From Pseudomonadota bacterium (GTDB lineage: Bacteria; Pseudomonadota; Alphaproteobacteria; Rhizobiales; Rhizobiaceae): DNA of 8,530 bases. Below, piece by piece: positions 1 through 4,891 of this stretch. The position numbers and the translations under genes were made by a program. Location of the stretch: assembly GCA_023433855.1 (NCBI GenBank), contig JAEYTV010000386.1:1-8530 (forward strand). Direction: 5' to 3'. The first letter of the stretch is position 1; every line of letters starts with the position of its first letter. The notes beneath the pieces are model-generated. The model worked only from the letters and a program-made list of their open reading frames with translations. It ran no database searches and had not been told where the DNA came from.

Positions 1-2
1 GT

Positions 3-203
3 GTCCGTCTGTGCGTGCTGTTCTGCGTCGTGGAGACGCCGCCGGCCGTCGATAGCTACACCGCGCTTTATGAGCAGGTGATCCGCACACCGGCGGATTC
101 CGAAGAGATCAAGAAATTGTCGCGGCCGCTTCGCGAGCGCCTGACCAAGAATGAGGTTCTGTATCGGTGTTCGAAGGGATGGGACAACCCCATCTGCAAA
201 TAG
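3..203 (+). CDS. Small phage protein, 5' truncated (possible lysis-cassette lipoprotein/membrane protein)
   Basis: The reading frame is already open at the left edge, so the true start probably lies outside the window; GTG at 15 is the first in-window start but has no visible ribosome site. The visible part begins with a short hydrophobic stretch (LCVLFCVV), as at the end of a signal peptide or membrane helix. A charged soluble part follows, about 50 residues, with a C-terminal CSKGWDNPIC containing two cysteines. Small secreted proteins of this shape lie beside endolysin and spanin genes in rhizobial prophages, and the next gene is a coiled-coil membrane protein. That makes a lysis role plausible but unproven. 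No canonical lipobox is visible. It ends with TAG at 201-203. Confidence 0.55.
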   Translation, partial: VRLCVLFCVVETPPAVDSYTALYEQVIRTPADSEEIKKLSRPLRERLTKNEVLYRCSKGWDNPICK

Positions 204-315
204 CGGGGCAACCGAGTGCGGGAACACCCGGCCGCCCCTGACCATCACAAAGCACGGCGAGGTGCCCTGGAATGGCCGGATTGGAACTCAGCAGGCGAAA
301 GCAAATATTCCGTGA
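151..315 (+). CDS. Possible overlapping small ORF (54 aa)
   Basis: An ATG at 151, in the +1 frame relative to the upstream gene, opens a 54-codon frame that overlaps it by 53 nt and runs through the otherwise unassigned stretch before the next gene, ending TGA at 313-315. The middle (RPPLTITKHGEVPWNGRIG) looks protein-like rather than random. There is no good Shine-Dalgarno sequence and I do not recognise a family. Embedded or overlapping frames are common in lysis cassettes (Rz/Rz1), but this one has no signal peptide or lipobox, so the comparison is weak. It may instead be the remnant of a gene or a chance frame. Confidence 0.25.
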   Translation: MRFCIGVRRDGTTPSANSGATECGNTRPPLTITKHGEVPWNGRIGTQQAKANIP

Positions 316-333
316 ACTGCCAGGGGTCGTCAC

Positions 334-738
334 ATGAGCGGCGACAGCATGCTGGTCGATATCGCAAGTCGGCTGGGCGATCTCGAGGGGCAGAACCGGC
401 TGATCCTTCAAGAGCAAATGCGGGCCACGCAGAGCCGCAGCGAAACCTACAAACTCCACGAGGAGAACAAGGCTTCCCTGGCGGCGCTCCGAGTCAGCCT
501 CGGCCATGTCGAGGCCGCCCTGAAGGAGATCACCCCAAAGATTGAGCCCGTCGCGGCGGTTGTCAAAGACGTCGCGGATATGAAGCCTGACGTCGAAGAG
601 ATGAAGGCGTTCAAGGCAAAACTGGCGCTTGCCTGCGTGATGGTGGCGTCGATTGTGACCGGCGCGTTCAACCTGATCTTCTATGCCGTCAGCAATCTCG
701 GACAGATCAAGACGCTGTTGAAGGAATTCCTTAAATAG
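334..738 (+). CDS. Coiled-coil protein with C-terminal membrane segment
   Basis: A 134-residue protein with an AGGGG ribosome site at 322-326, 7 nt before the ATG. Residues 1-90 are charged and heptad-like (DIASRLGDLEGQNRLILQEQ onward, then VEAALKEITPKIEPVAAVVKDVADMKPDVEEMKAF), predicting a long coiled coil. Residues about 92-115 (LALACVMVASIVTGAFNLIFYAV) form one membrane helix, followed by a short basic tail. This architecture recalls the rhizobial DUF1515-like proteins found near phage lysis or tail-completion genes; I place it there only by shape. It could be an accessory holin, spanin or membrane-anchoring protein. It is the last gene of the rightward operon and is followed by a strong terminator. 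Confidence 0.75.
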   Translation: MSGDSMLVDIASRLGDLEGQNRLILQEQMRATQSRSETYKLHEENKASLAALRVSLGHVEAALKEITPKIEPVAAVVKDVADMKPDVEEMKAFKAKLALACVMVASIVTGAFNLIFYAVSNLGQIKTLLKEFLK

Positions 739-779
739 GGCGGGTCAGTTCTACCGCCCTCCGTTCCCTCCAAGTGCGC

Positions 780-809
780 GGCCCGGCTGGGGGACAGCCG
801 GGCCTTTTT
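780..809 (+). terminator. Intrinsic terminator of the rightward operon
   Basis: A 9-bp perfect GC-rich stem (GGCCCGGCT at 780-788 with AGCCGGGCC at 796-804), a 7-nt loop and then TTTTT at 805-809. The polarity fits plus-strand transcription. It lies about 40 nt after the stop of the coiled-coil gene and 9 nt before the end of the convergent zinc-ribbon gene, so it marks the meeting point of the two opposing operons. Confidence 0.92.
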
Positions 810-817
810 CGTTTCGG

Positions 818-1057
818 TCACGCCCCGTAGCCTCCATGGCGGGAGGGAAACGTCGCCTTGACGGAGGTGGGCCGATTCCCGCAGCGGCGGCATCTCAGCT
901 TGCCCTCGATCTCCTTGATCGTGGTTTCGTGGCCGTGAGCATGCATCATGCTGACGAGGTTCAAGCAGACAAGCCCGCGGCAAGTCCTGCAATACACGTC
1001 GAGTTCGACGTAGCCGCTGCCGACCAGCTCTGAGAGTGTTGGATTGTGAACGGGCAT
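818..1057 (-). CDS. Zinc-ribbon small protein
   Basis: A protein of about 79 residues with two CxxC pairs, CRTC and CRRC, separated by about 33 residues (VYCRTC ... KLRCRRCGNRPTSV). This is a typical zinc-ribbon layout. Small proteins with a VELDVYCRxC start and an RCxxCG end are frequent in rhizobial genomes and prophages, with no settled function. The start is uncertain: ATG at 1057 leaves a short N-terminus like that of the family; ATG at 1102 and TTG at 1126 are in frame upstream, and none has a convincing ribosome site. It is the last gene of the leftward series and ends TGA at 818-820, facing the rightward terminator. Confidence 0.7.
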   Translation of the reverse strand: MPVHNPTLSELVGSGYVELDVYCRTCRGLVCLNLVSMMHAHGHETTIKEIEGKLRCRRCGNRPTSVKATFPSRHGGYGA

Positions 1058-1170
1058 GCCGGAACTCGTGCCGGTTTGAGATGCCCTCTCGATCGGGAAC
1101 ATGCCCGGGGCCGCCGAGGACGTCAAGACGTCAGCAGATTAGCCGACAGCGGACGTTCCGAGACTAGGTG

Positions 1171-1431
1171 TTAACGCGGCACAATGATCGGTGCAGGTGC
1201 CTTGAGACCTTCAATCGTGGCGATGGCCTTCACCAAGACTTCCCGCTGATCCCGCAGCGGCCGGACACGAGCTTCGAACGTGCTCCATTCCTGCCTTGCA
1301 GTCAGGTATCCGGGGCCGCGTTGTTCGGTGTCGGGTATGCGAGCCACGCGCTCTCGTGTCTCCTGCTCGACCTTTGCGATCTCAATGTCGAGAGTTGCGA
1401 TTGCCTCGCGTGCCGCTTCAATGTCGTTCAT
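1171..1431 (-). CDS. Hypothetical coiled-coil protein (86 aa)
   Basis: Starts at ATG 1431 with a strong AAGGGG ribosome site and ends TAA at 1171. The sequence is highly charged and helical (IEAAREAIATLDIEIAKVEQETRERVARI, later FEARVRPLRDQREVLVKAIATIEGL), consistent with an antiparallel coiled coil, then a short Pro/Ile tail. It follows the GcrA-like gene by 24 nt and is probably cotranscribed with it. I do not recognise the family. Its position directly after a regulator and its helical make-up would suit a small adaptor or subunit, but that is only inference. Confidence 0.65.
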   Translation of the reverse strand: MNDIEAAREAIATLDIEIAKVEQETRERVARIPDTEQRGPGYLTARQEWSTFEARVRPLRDQREVLVKAIATIEGLKAPAPIIVPR

Positions 1432-1455
1432 CTCTTCCCCTTCGTTGTTCTCGTG

Positions 1456-1917
1456 TCACCGCGCTTCGCGCATGATTTCAGTGACGGACCGGCCGGTCTT
1501 GGTCTCGATCGCGTCCGCGTTATTGTGCAGCCCGCCGACAAACGAGCGCCATATCTTCCGCGCTTCCTTGGCGTCGAAGCGGCGCACGAACCTCTCCATG
1601 TCGCGGCATAGCCGGATGTGCAGTAACCACTGGCGTTCCTTCTCAACCGCGGCTGCGGTCTCGCCACTCAAGGTTTTGAGTGCTGCTTGATATGCCGCGA
1701 TCCGTTGTTCGAGGTCGGAATCTTCCATCTGATCCGGCCTCCGCCGCGCTTCCTGCTTGAAGCCGTCTCGGAATGCCGCGTTGCGAATTTCGAGAAGCTT
1801 GTTGATCACTGCCTTGCGAGTGATCCCCAGGTCGGCAGCGATATAACGTGCCGTCATGCCCCGACCTTTCAGTTCGAGGAGGCGGCCCGTCCAGCTGTTG
1901 TTCCAAACGTCGTCCAT
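1456..1917 (-). CDS. GcrA-like helix-turn-helix regulator with unique C-terminal domain
   Basis: A 153-residue protein. Residues about 5-45 (W...RLLELKGRGMTARYIAADLGITRKAVINKLLEI) match the layout of the GcrA N-terminal helix-turn-helix: a Trp near the start, a short first helix, a GMTARYIAADLG turn, then a recognition helix with R-x-A-V-x-x-K. GcrA is the alphaproteobacterial sigma70 cofactor that works at GANTC-methylated promoters. The rest is not the usual GcrA tail. It is a charged helical region (DLEQRIAAYQAALKTL ... AVEKERQWLLHIRLCRDMERFVRRFDAKEARKIWRSFV) unlike the basic linker and small polymerase-binding end of host GcrA. The ATG at 1917 has only a weak AAGAGA site. It is separated from the operon upstream by a structured 160-nt gap, so it may be controlled separately, possibly as a late-gene activator. 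Confidence 0.72.
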   Translation of the reverse strand: MDDVWNNSWTGRLLELKGRGMTARYIAADLGITRKAVINKLLEIRNAAFRDGFKQEARRRPDQMEDSDLEQRIAAYQAALKTLSGETAAAVEKERQWLLHIRLCRDMERFVRRFDAKEARKIWRSFVGGLHNNADAIETKTGRSVTEIMREAR

Positions 1918-1926
1918 AGCGGTCTC

Positions 1927-1955
1927 TTGTGGGGGCGAATCTTAGTTGCTATATT
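1927..1955 (+). promoter_or_regulatory. Candidate sigma70 promoter of the antisense RNA
   Basis: TTGTGG at 1927-1932, a 17-bp spacer and TATATT at 1950-1955, predicting a start near 1962 on the plus strand. A GAATC (GANTC) site at 1937-1941 lies inside the spacer; read on the minus strand it is AGATTCG, one base off the YGAKTCG motif described for GcrA-responsive sites. The promoter lies 10-38 bp upstream of the GcrA-like start codon and points away from it. Confidence 0.45.
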
Positions 1956-1961
1956 CGGGTT

Positions 1962-2083
1962 GTCGCTGAATGCCCGGGGGTTGAAACAGGCAGCGAACAC
2001 TTCGAAAGAAGTCCTGCGTCTTGCAGGTGCAAAGATAAGACCCCGCAAACCCGATGTCGACAACGGCATCGGGTTTCTTATTT
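1962..2083 (+). ncRNA. Candidate antisense/small RNA of about 120 nt
   Basis: The plus strand of this gap carries a promoter-like sequence ending at 1955 and then a string of hairpins. TCGCTG (1963-1968) pairs with CAGCGA (1991-1996). ACTTC-GAAA-GAAGT (1999-2012) has a GNRA tetraloop only when read on the plus strand. CCTGC/GCAGG pair across 2013-2027. A 10-bp terminator stem follows at 2047-2076, with CTTATTTCT after it. The GAAA loop and the pyrimidine tail both favour plus-strand transcription. The RNA would be fully antisense to the leftward operon transcript between two genes and could oppose read-through into the GcrA-like gene. No Rfam family is recognised. This is inferred from sequence only. 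Confidence 0.45.
2047..2076. terminator. Intergenic terminator hairpin, possibly bidirectional
   Basis: A perfect 10-bp stem, AAACCCGATG (2047-2056) with CATCGGGTTT (2067-2076), and a 10-nt loop. On the plus strand CTTATTTCT follows, a reasonable U-rich tail. On the minus strand it comes one base after the TAA of the upstream gene and ends in TTT then GCGG, a weaker tail. It probably ends the plus-strand RNA and may attenuate leftward transcription before the GcrA-like gene. Confidence 0.7.
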
Positions 2084-2374
2084 CTGCGTCGTTGATTGCC
2101 CATCAGTGCCGATTTGTCGGAATCGCAGATCATCGATGCGGCCGCCTTGGTTAAGGTAGTCCGCAAGCTGGTGGGCTATCTCGACCATCACTGGTCCCAA
2201 GCCGGGCGCAAGGGGCCAATTACACGGGCCGCCGTTGTGCGAGACTAAAAATTTCCGCTGGTCGAACCACCCCCACGACGCGCGTCCATGTTCGTTGTCC
2301 TCGCGCACAACGCTAACCTCCCATCGTGGACCATTCACATCACCTTTTACTTGGGCAATCCATTTGTGCGTCAC
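2078..2374 (-). CDS. Hypothetical phage protein (98 aa), GTG start
   Basis: The start is GTG at 2374, because its GTGA overlaps the TGA stop of the upstream gene, a classic coupling arrangement; the longer TTG-initiated frame would lie wholly inside that gene. The protein (THKWIAQVKGDVNGPRWEVSVVRED ... GRASWGWFDQRKFLVSHNGGPC) has an N-terminal beta-rich half followed by a helix (VMVEIAHQLADYLNQ). No known domain or catalytic motif is visible. It ends TAA immediately before the 2047-2076 hairpin, so it closes the first block of the leftward operon. Confidence 0.65.
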   Translation of the reverse strand: MTHKWIAQVKGDVNGPRWEVSVVREDNEHGRASWGWFDQRKFLVSHNGGPCNWPLAPGLGPVMVEIAHQLADYLNQGGRIDDLRFRQIGTDGQSTTQK

Positions 2375-2823
2375 GATTGTTTCTCGCTTATCTCCGGCGC
2401 TTGCGCCAATTCCAAGGATATAGCCGCGCTGGAAACTTGTCGCGGCGCGCGTCGGCAATCCAATCCAACCAAGTCCACGATCTCATTAGGTGTCGCTTCC
2501 TGCTCATTACCGAAGGCCACGCGGCGCCATGCAGCTTCATCGCTCTGTTTGAGCGCCCCGCCGACCCGCGCGGTGATCTCGTCCATCTCGGCAGCATCGT
2601 TTAGATGGCCATTCAGAAGGCCGTTATATGCCACCTCCAGCGCCGCCCGCAGCCGCTCGATCTCATGCGCGCCTGCCTCTACCTGGCCCTTATAGGCCTC
2701 GCAGCGCTCGCGAAGCCGCTCGATCTCGGCGGCGCCTTCCTCCGCAACTGTGACGTCGATTGCTTCTGCATAGCCCGCCCATCCAGTGTCTGGCATTCGT
2801 AGCCGCTCAACGATGTCTCTCAT
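2371..2823 (-). CDS. Hypothetical coiled-coil phage protein (150 aa)
   Basis: Starts at ATG 2823 behind ACCGAGGCAGAG, a leader also used word-for-word by the methyltransferase gene. The N-terminus is MRDIVERLR, and residues about 33-70 (AAEIERLRERCEAYKGQVEAGAHEIERLRAALEVAY) have a clear repeated EIERLR heptad pattern. Proteins of this shape (short N-terminus, then AADEIERLR repeats) are abundant in phage early regions, with no known function. The C-terminal third is less conserved-looking. The TGA stop overlaps the GTG of the next gene, giving translational coupling. Confidence 0.72.
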   Translation of the reverse strand: MRDIVERLRMPDTGWAGYAEAIDVTVAEEGAAEIERLRERCEAYKGQVEAGAHEIERLRAALEVAYNGLLNGHLNDAAEMDEITARVGGALKQSDEAAWRRVAFGNEQEATPNEIVDLVGLDCRRAPRQVSSAAISLELAQAPEISEKQS

Positions 2824-2844
2824 CTCTGCCTCGGTTTTGAACTA

Positions 2845-2859
2845 GTGCCAATCTGGCAC
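2845..2859. promoter_or_regulatory. Small perfect inverted repeat between genes
   Basis: GTGCCA-ATC-TGGCAC: 6-bp arms and a 3-nt loop in the 43-nt gap between two leftward genes. There is no U-tract, so it is not a terminator. It could be an RNA-processing hairpin or a protein site; the function is unknown. Confidence 0.35.
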
Positions 2860-2866
2860 GAGTTGA

Positions 2867-3136
2867 TCAGGTATCTGCGGACTGAGTGGCGGCCTCAAAG
2901 GCCTTGGTGAATGCCGCTCGCGATAGCTCCTGCACGCGAGCCTGCCATTCTTCGGGGACCTGGGCGGCGATCTTCTCGGCCATATCCTTGCAGCCTTCGA
3001 AATAGGCCTCGCGCCAAGCCTTCACCGGAAGTCCATGCATCCCGACATCGGCCGGGCTTGCGGTCACCCAATCACCACGGGCGGCGCCGCACAGCTCGCC
3101 CATTGCCTCAGCCACCTTGTCGAGATTCACGTTCAT
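2867..3136 (-). CDS. Hypothetical small phage protein (89 aa)
   Basis: Begins MNVNLDKVAEAMGELCGAARGDW at ATG 3136. This start is chosen because AGGGGA lies 6 nt upstream and the ATGA overlaps the stop of the preceding gene; the longer in-frame extension would lie within that gene. The protein looks wholly helical and soluble, with an acidic middle (EAYFEGCKDMAEKIAAQVPEEWQARVQELSRAAFTKAFEAA). No family is recognised. It is the lower member of an ATGA-coupled pair with the cysteine-rich protein. Confidence 0.68.
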   Translation of the reverse strand: MNVNLDKVAEAMGELCGAARGDWVTASPADVGMHGLPVKAWREAYFEGCKDMAEKIAAQVPEEWQARVQELSRAAFTKAFEAATQSADT

Positions 3137-3336
3137 TTCTGGTCCCCTGATGTGATGACACCGCGGCGGCGCTTTCCGGCCAAGCAATCCTTGCGCCGAT
3201 TGTCGCGGACTTCCTGCGAACATGGTTCAAAGCAGGCACTGCAGCCCGCCTTGGCCAGCGAATGGTTGCACCATGCGCATTCAAAGCCGCGCAGGTAGCG
3301 CTTTTCCGCCTGTGCGTATCCGTTGAGTTCTGTCAT
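3133..3336 (-). CDS. Cysteine-rich small protein (67 aa), probable metal binding
   Basis: Six cysteines lie within 34 residues in the pattern CxxC-x9-CxxC-x3-C-x11-C (CAWCNHSLAKAGCSACFEPC, then RRKDC), followed by a basic tail KRRRG. Two CxxC pairs suggest a zinc site. ATG 3336 has no strong ribosome site (GTAGAGACC is nearby), and it follows the 55-aa gene by 9 nt. The stop TGA overlaps the next ATG (ATGA). A small basic zinc protein could bind nucleic acid or a host protein; the exact role is unknown. Confidence 0.62.
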   Translation of the reverse strand: MTELNGYAQAEKRYLRGFECAWCNHSLAKAGCSACFEPCSQEVRDNRRKDCLAGKRRRGVITSGDQK

Positions 3337-3345
3337 GCGCGGTCT

Positions 3346-3513
3346 CTACTGATTATCGCTGACGAAGATGGAACAGCGGAGCTGACCGAGGGCGCGGGTA
3401 TCCACGTCCACATCATCGATCTCGCCGCCGATCTCTTCTTCGAGATCGAAAAGGATCTTCGAAATTGCGTCTTCGGCCTTCTTGATGGCCGCCTCACGGG
3501 CTGCTTCTTCCAT
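3346..3513 (-). CDS. Acidic small protein (55 aa)
   Basis: Begins MEEAAREAAIKKAEDAIS at ATG 3513, with a consensus AAGGAGG 9 nt upstream; that site decides the start over a much longer open frame running through the methyltransferase gene. The N-terminal helix is amphipathic. The middle is very acidic (FDLEEEIGGEIDDVDVDT) and the end reads TRALGQLRCSIFVSDNQ. The acidic middle recalls small phage proteins that mimic DNA or bind basic host proteins, but the similarity is one of charge only. It lies 35 nt downstream of the methyltransferase gene and 9 nt upstream of the Cys-rich gene. Confidence 0.68.
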   Translation of the reverse strand: MEEAAREAAIKKAEDAISKILFDLEEEIGGEIDDVDVDTRALGQLRCSIFVSDNQ

Positions 3514-3548
3514 CGGTCTCTGCCTCCTTAACGGCCTGTTAGTGCGGC

Positions 3549-4082
3549 TCACGCCGCTTCCTTCGTTCGATCCCAAACCATTCCGAGCCCGGAGCGGTGC
3601 AGAGCGGCAACCGCTTCGTCCCCCATTCCGATGAAGACGACGCCATGGCCTGGCGCGTTGCGCCACACCTTGCCCTTGGCTGCGGCCTCTTGCTCTAGAC
3701 GTGCCAATGTCTCTGGACCCGGCACGAATTGCGTCTTTCCCTTCGGGAAAAGGATTGCCTGCGCGCGGTGCATATGCTCGTGCCACCAATCAGACGATGT
3801 GTACGCGCGGACGACCGCGATGCCATTTCCGTGGTCGAGGAACTTGACGAGCCATGGAACGTGGCCACCCCGGCCACCGAAGGGCATGTTCACGAATACA
3901 GAGCCAATCCATGTCTGCTTCAGTCCATCGTCCTTGATGGTGAACACGCGCCGCGCCGGCACCCAATGTTGCGGACCAGGTGAGCACGGGTCGAGATCGA
4001 ACGTGAGGCCGAACGCCGCGAAGATCTCGCGGGGCGTGTACCAGTCGTCCGATTGACCTATGCTGTTCTCGTGCTCTGCCAT
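3549..4082 (-). CDS. dam: Phage-type DNA N6-adenine methyltransferase (Dam family)
   Basis: A 177-residue protein with the layout of the phage Dam family (PF05869 type). It has an early WYTPREIF at 14-21, the AdoMet-region DLDPCSPG at 29-36, and at 62-75 VFVNMPFGGRGGHV, the position of catalytic motif IV, followed by PWLVKFLDHGNGIAVVRAYTSSDWW. The usual motif IV is N/D-P-P-Y/F; here it is N65-M66-P67-F68, so the first proline is methionine, with codons AAC ATG CCC TTC. The length is normal. It would methylate adenine in phage DNA and help avoid host restriction or regulate transcription. ATG 4082 has a GAGG site in the same 15-bp leader as the 150-aa gene. It lies mid-operon between small hypothetical genes. 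The target site is not predictable from sequence. Confidence 0.88.
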   Translation of the reverse strand: MAEHENSIGQSDDWYTPREIFAAFGLTFDLDPCSPGPQHWVPARRVFTIKDDGLKQTWIGSVFVNMPFGGRGGHVPWLVKFLDHGNGIAVVRAYTSSDWWHEHMHRAQAILFPKGKTQFVPGPETLARLEQEAAAKGKVWRNAPGHGVVFIGMGDEAVAALHRSGLGMVWDRTKEAA

Positions 4083-4111
4083 CTCTGCCTCGGTAACGAC
4101 ACGTTTGCGGA

Positions 4112-4339
4112 CTACACGGGCCTAAACCCGCCCGCGATAGCGATGTCGAGCCGCACGTATTCTACGGCCTTCATCTCGCATCCGCTCTCATCGCAATCTT
4201 GACGATCTTCCGACCAGGTGCGCCCCTCGTCGCTCAGTGCCTCACATTTTGGCGCAAGGAAAATCCGCTCTGGGTCTGGTTTTTCCAGAATGCGCATGTC
4301 TCGCGCCTCTAAAGCTTCGCGGCTCATTGCCTTCGGCAT
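4112..4339 (-). CDS. Hypothetical small phage protein (75 aa), EYVR motif
   Basis: Starts at ATG 4339 with AGGAG 6 nt upstream and ends TAG at 4112. The body, PERIFLAPKCEALSDEGRTWSEDRQDCDESGCEMKAVEYVRLDIA, resembles a widespread class of small phage early proteins whose pattern is ERI-L-P ... G-W-ED ... EYVRxD. Function is unknown. The three cysteines are not in CxxC pairs. It precedes the methyltransferase by 29 nt. The assignment is by pattern memory, not a search. Confidence 0.65.
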   Translation of the reverse strand: MPKAMSREALEARDMRILEKPDPERIFLAPKCEALSDEGRTWSEDRQDCDESGCEMKAVEYVRLDIAIAGGFRPV

Positions 4340-4361
4340 CTTTCTCTCCTGTGCATCGTTA

Positions 4362-4376
4362 ACTGAAATTCAGTGC
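4362..4376 (-). repeat. Partial fourth copy of the intergenic leader repeat
   Basis: ACTGAAATTCAGTGC matches the distal end of the three full repeats (CATTGAAATTCAGCGC) with a few changes. It lies between the 69-aa gene stop and the next gene, but the rest of the leader (TATCCTG box) is absent and replaced by a different ribosome site. Its core CTGAAATTCAG is itself palindromic. Confidence 0.5.
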
Positions 4377-4377
4377 T

Positions 4378-4587
4378 CTAGAACGCTGCGCCATCGACAT
4401 AGAAGGTCCACACCTCGCGCCTCGTGCCGTCAGAGCAAACGATTATTGCGTTGATGTCTTTGTGCCCGCGCTGCTTGGCCAGCTCCTTGGCACGCTCCGC
4501 AATCTCAGGAGAGCAGGCCGTCACCGACCAGTCGCCCTCGCGAGCGGCGGCGTTCATGCACCATTCTTTTGAGATGTCGAGCTTCAT
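4378..4587 (-). CDS. Hypothetical small phage protein (69 aa)
   Basis: ATG 4587 follows the repeated leader, with AGGAT as ribosome site; stop TAG at 4378. The protein starts MKLDISKEWCMNAAAREGDWSVTAC, continues with a helix (PEIAERAKELAKQRG) and ends with a beta-like IIVCSDGTRREVWTFYVDG. The fold looks alpha/beta but no family is recognised. It is the last of the genes that carry the repeated 45-bp leader. Confidence 0.66.
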   Translation of the reverse strand: MKLDISKEWCMNAAAREGDWSVTACSPEIAERAKELAKQRGHKDINAIIVCSDGTRREVWTFYVDGAAF

Positions 4588-4628
4588 AGTCCGCTATCCT
4601 GTTTGGTCAGCACACTGAAATTCGGCGC
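4585..4628 (-). repeat. Intergenic leader repeat, copy A
   Basis: Contains the ATG of the 69-aa gene, the AGGAT ribosome site and the upstream TGA stop. Plus-strand blocks are CATAGTCCGCTATCCTGT, then TTGGTCAGCACACTGAAATT and CGGCGC. It is one base shorter than copies B and C after TCCTGT. A further 13 bp (4633-4645) is shared with copy B only. Confidence 0.9.
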
Positions 4629-4891
4629 GGCATCGCGAACGCGGCCGCCGTAGACTGTCTATGTCTCTTGGCTGTCGACGCCGATCGTCTGTCGATGATC
4701 TCCAATGCTTCAGGACCATCCTCGACGTGCGGACCATAGTGGTGCCAAGTCAGCACTGTGATGAATGCTGATGGCCTCGCCTTCATAACCTCTCGAAGCG
4801 TCGCAGCAAACGTGCGAGCATGAAACGGGCCCTTGATCTGCGGCACGCGGCCCGGCTCCCTCAAAATCAGCCATGTGTCGGCGGTTTCCAT
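4607..4891 (-). CDS. Hypothetical phage protein (94 aa) with altered C-terminus
   Basis: Start ATG 4891, inside TGATG, where the TGA is the stop of the upstream gene, so re-initiation is likely; a GTG one codon earlier is possible. The body METADTWLILREPGRVPQIKGPFHA ... ARPSAFITVLTWHHYGPHVEDGPEALEIIDRRSAST resembles a class of small rhizobial phage proteins ending L-E-x-x-D-x-RS. After RSASTAKRHRQ the tail (AAAFAMPRRISVC) is read through DNA homologous to the end of the 54-aa gene, in another frame, and stops only inside repeat copy A. The tail is therefore probably a recombination product. Confidence 0.66.
   Translation of the reverse strand: METADTWLILREPGRVPQIKGPFHARTFAATLREVMKARPSAFITVLTWHHYGPHVEDGPEALEIIDRRSASTAKRHRQSTAAAFAMPRRISVC

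Noticed and set aside
1168..1690. Plus-strand open frames opposite the GcrA-like and coiled-coil genes
   Set aside because: They are Cys/Ser/Arg-rich, lack ribosome sites and lie antisense to well-supported genes.
2854..2870. TGGCAC as the start of a sigma54 promoter
   Set aside because: The matching TTGC at the -12 position is absent; the bases there are GATC.
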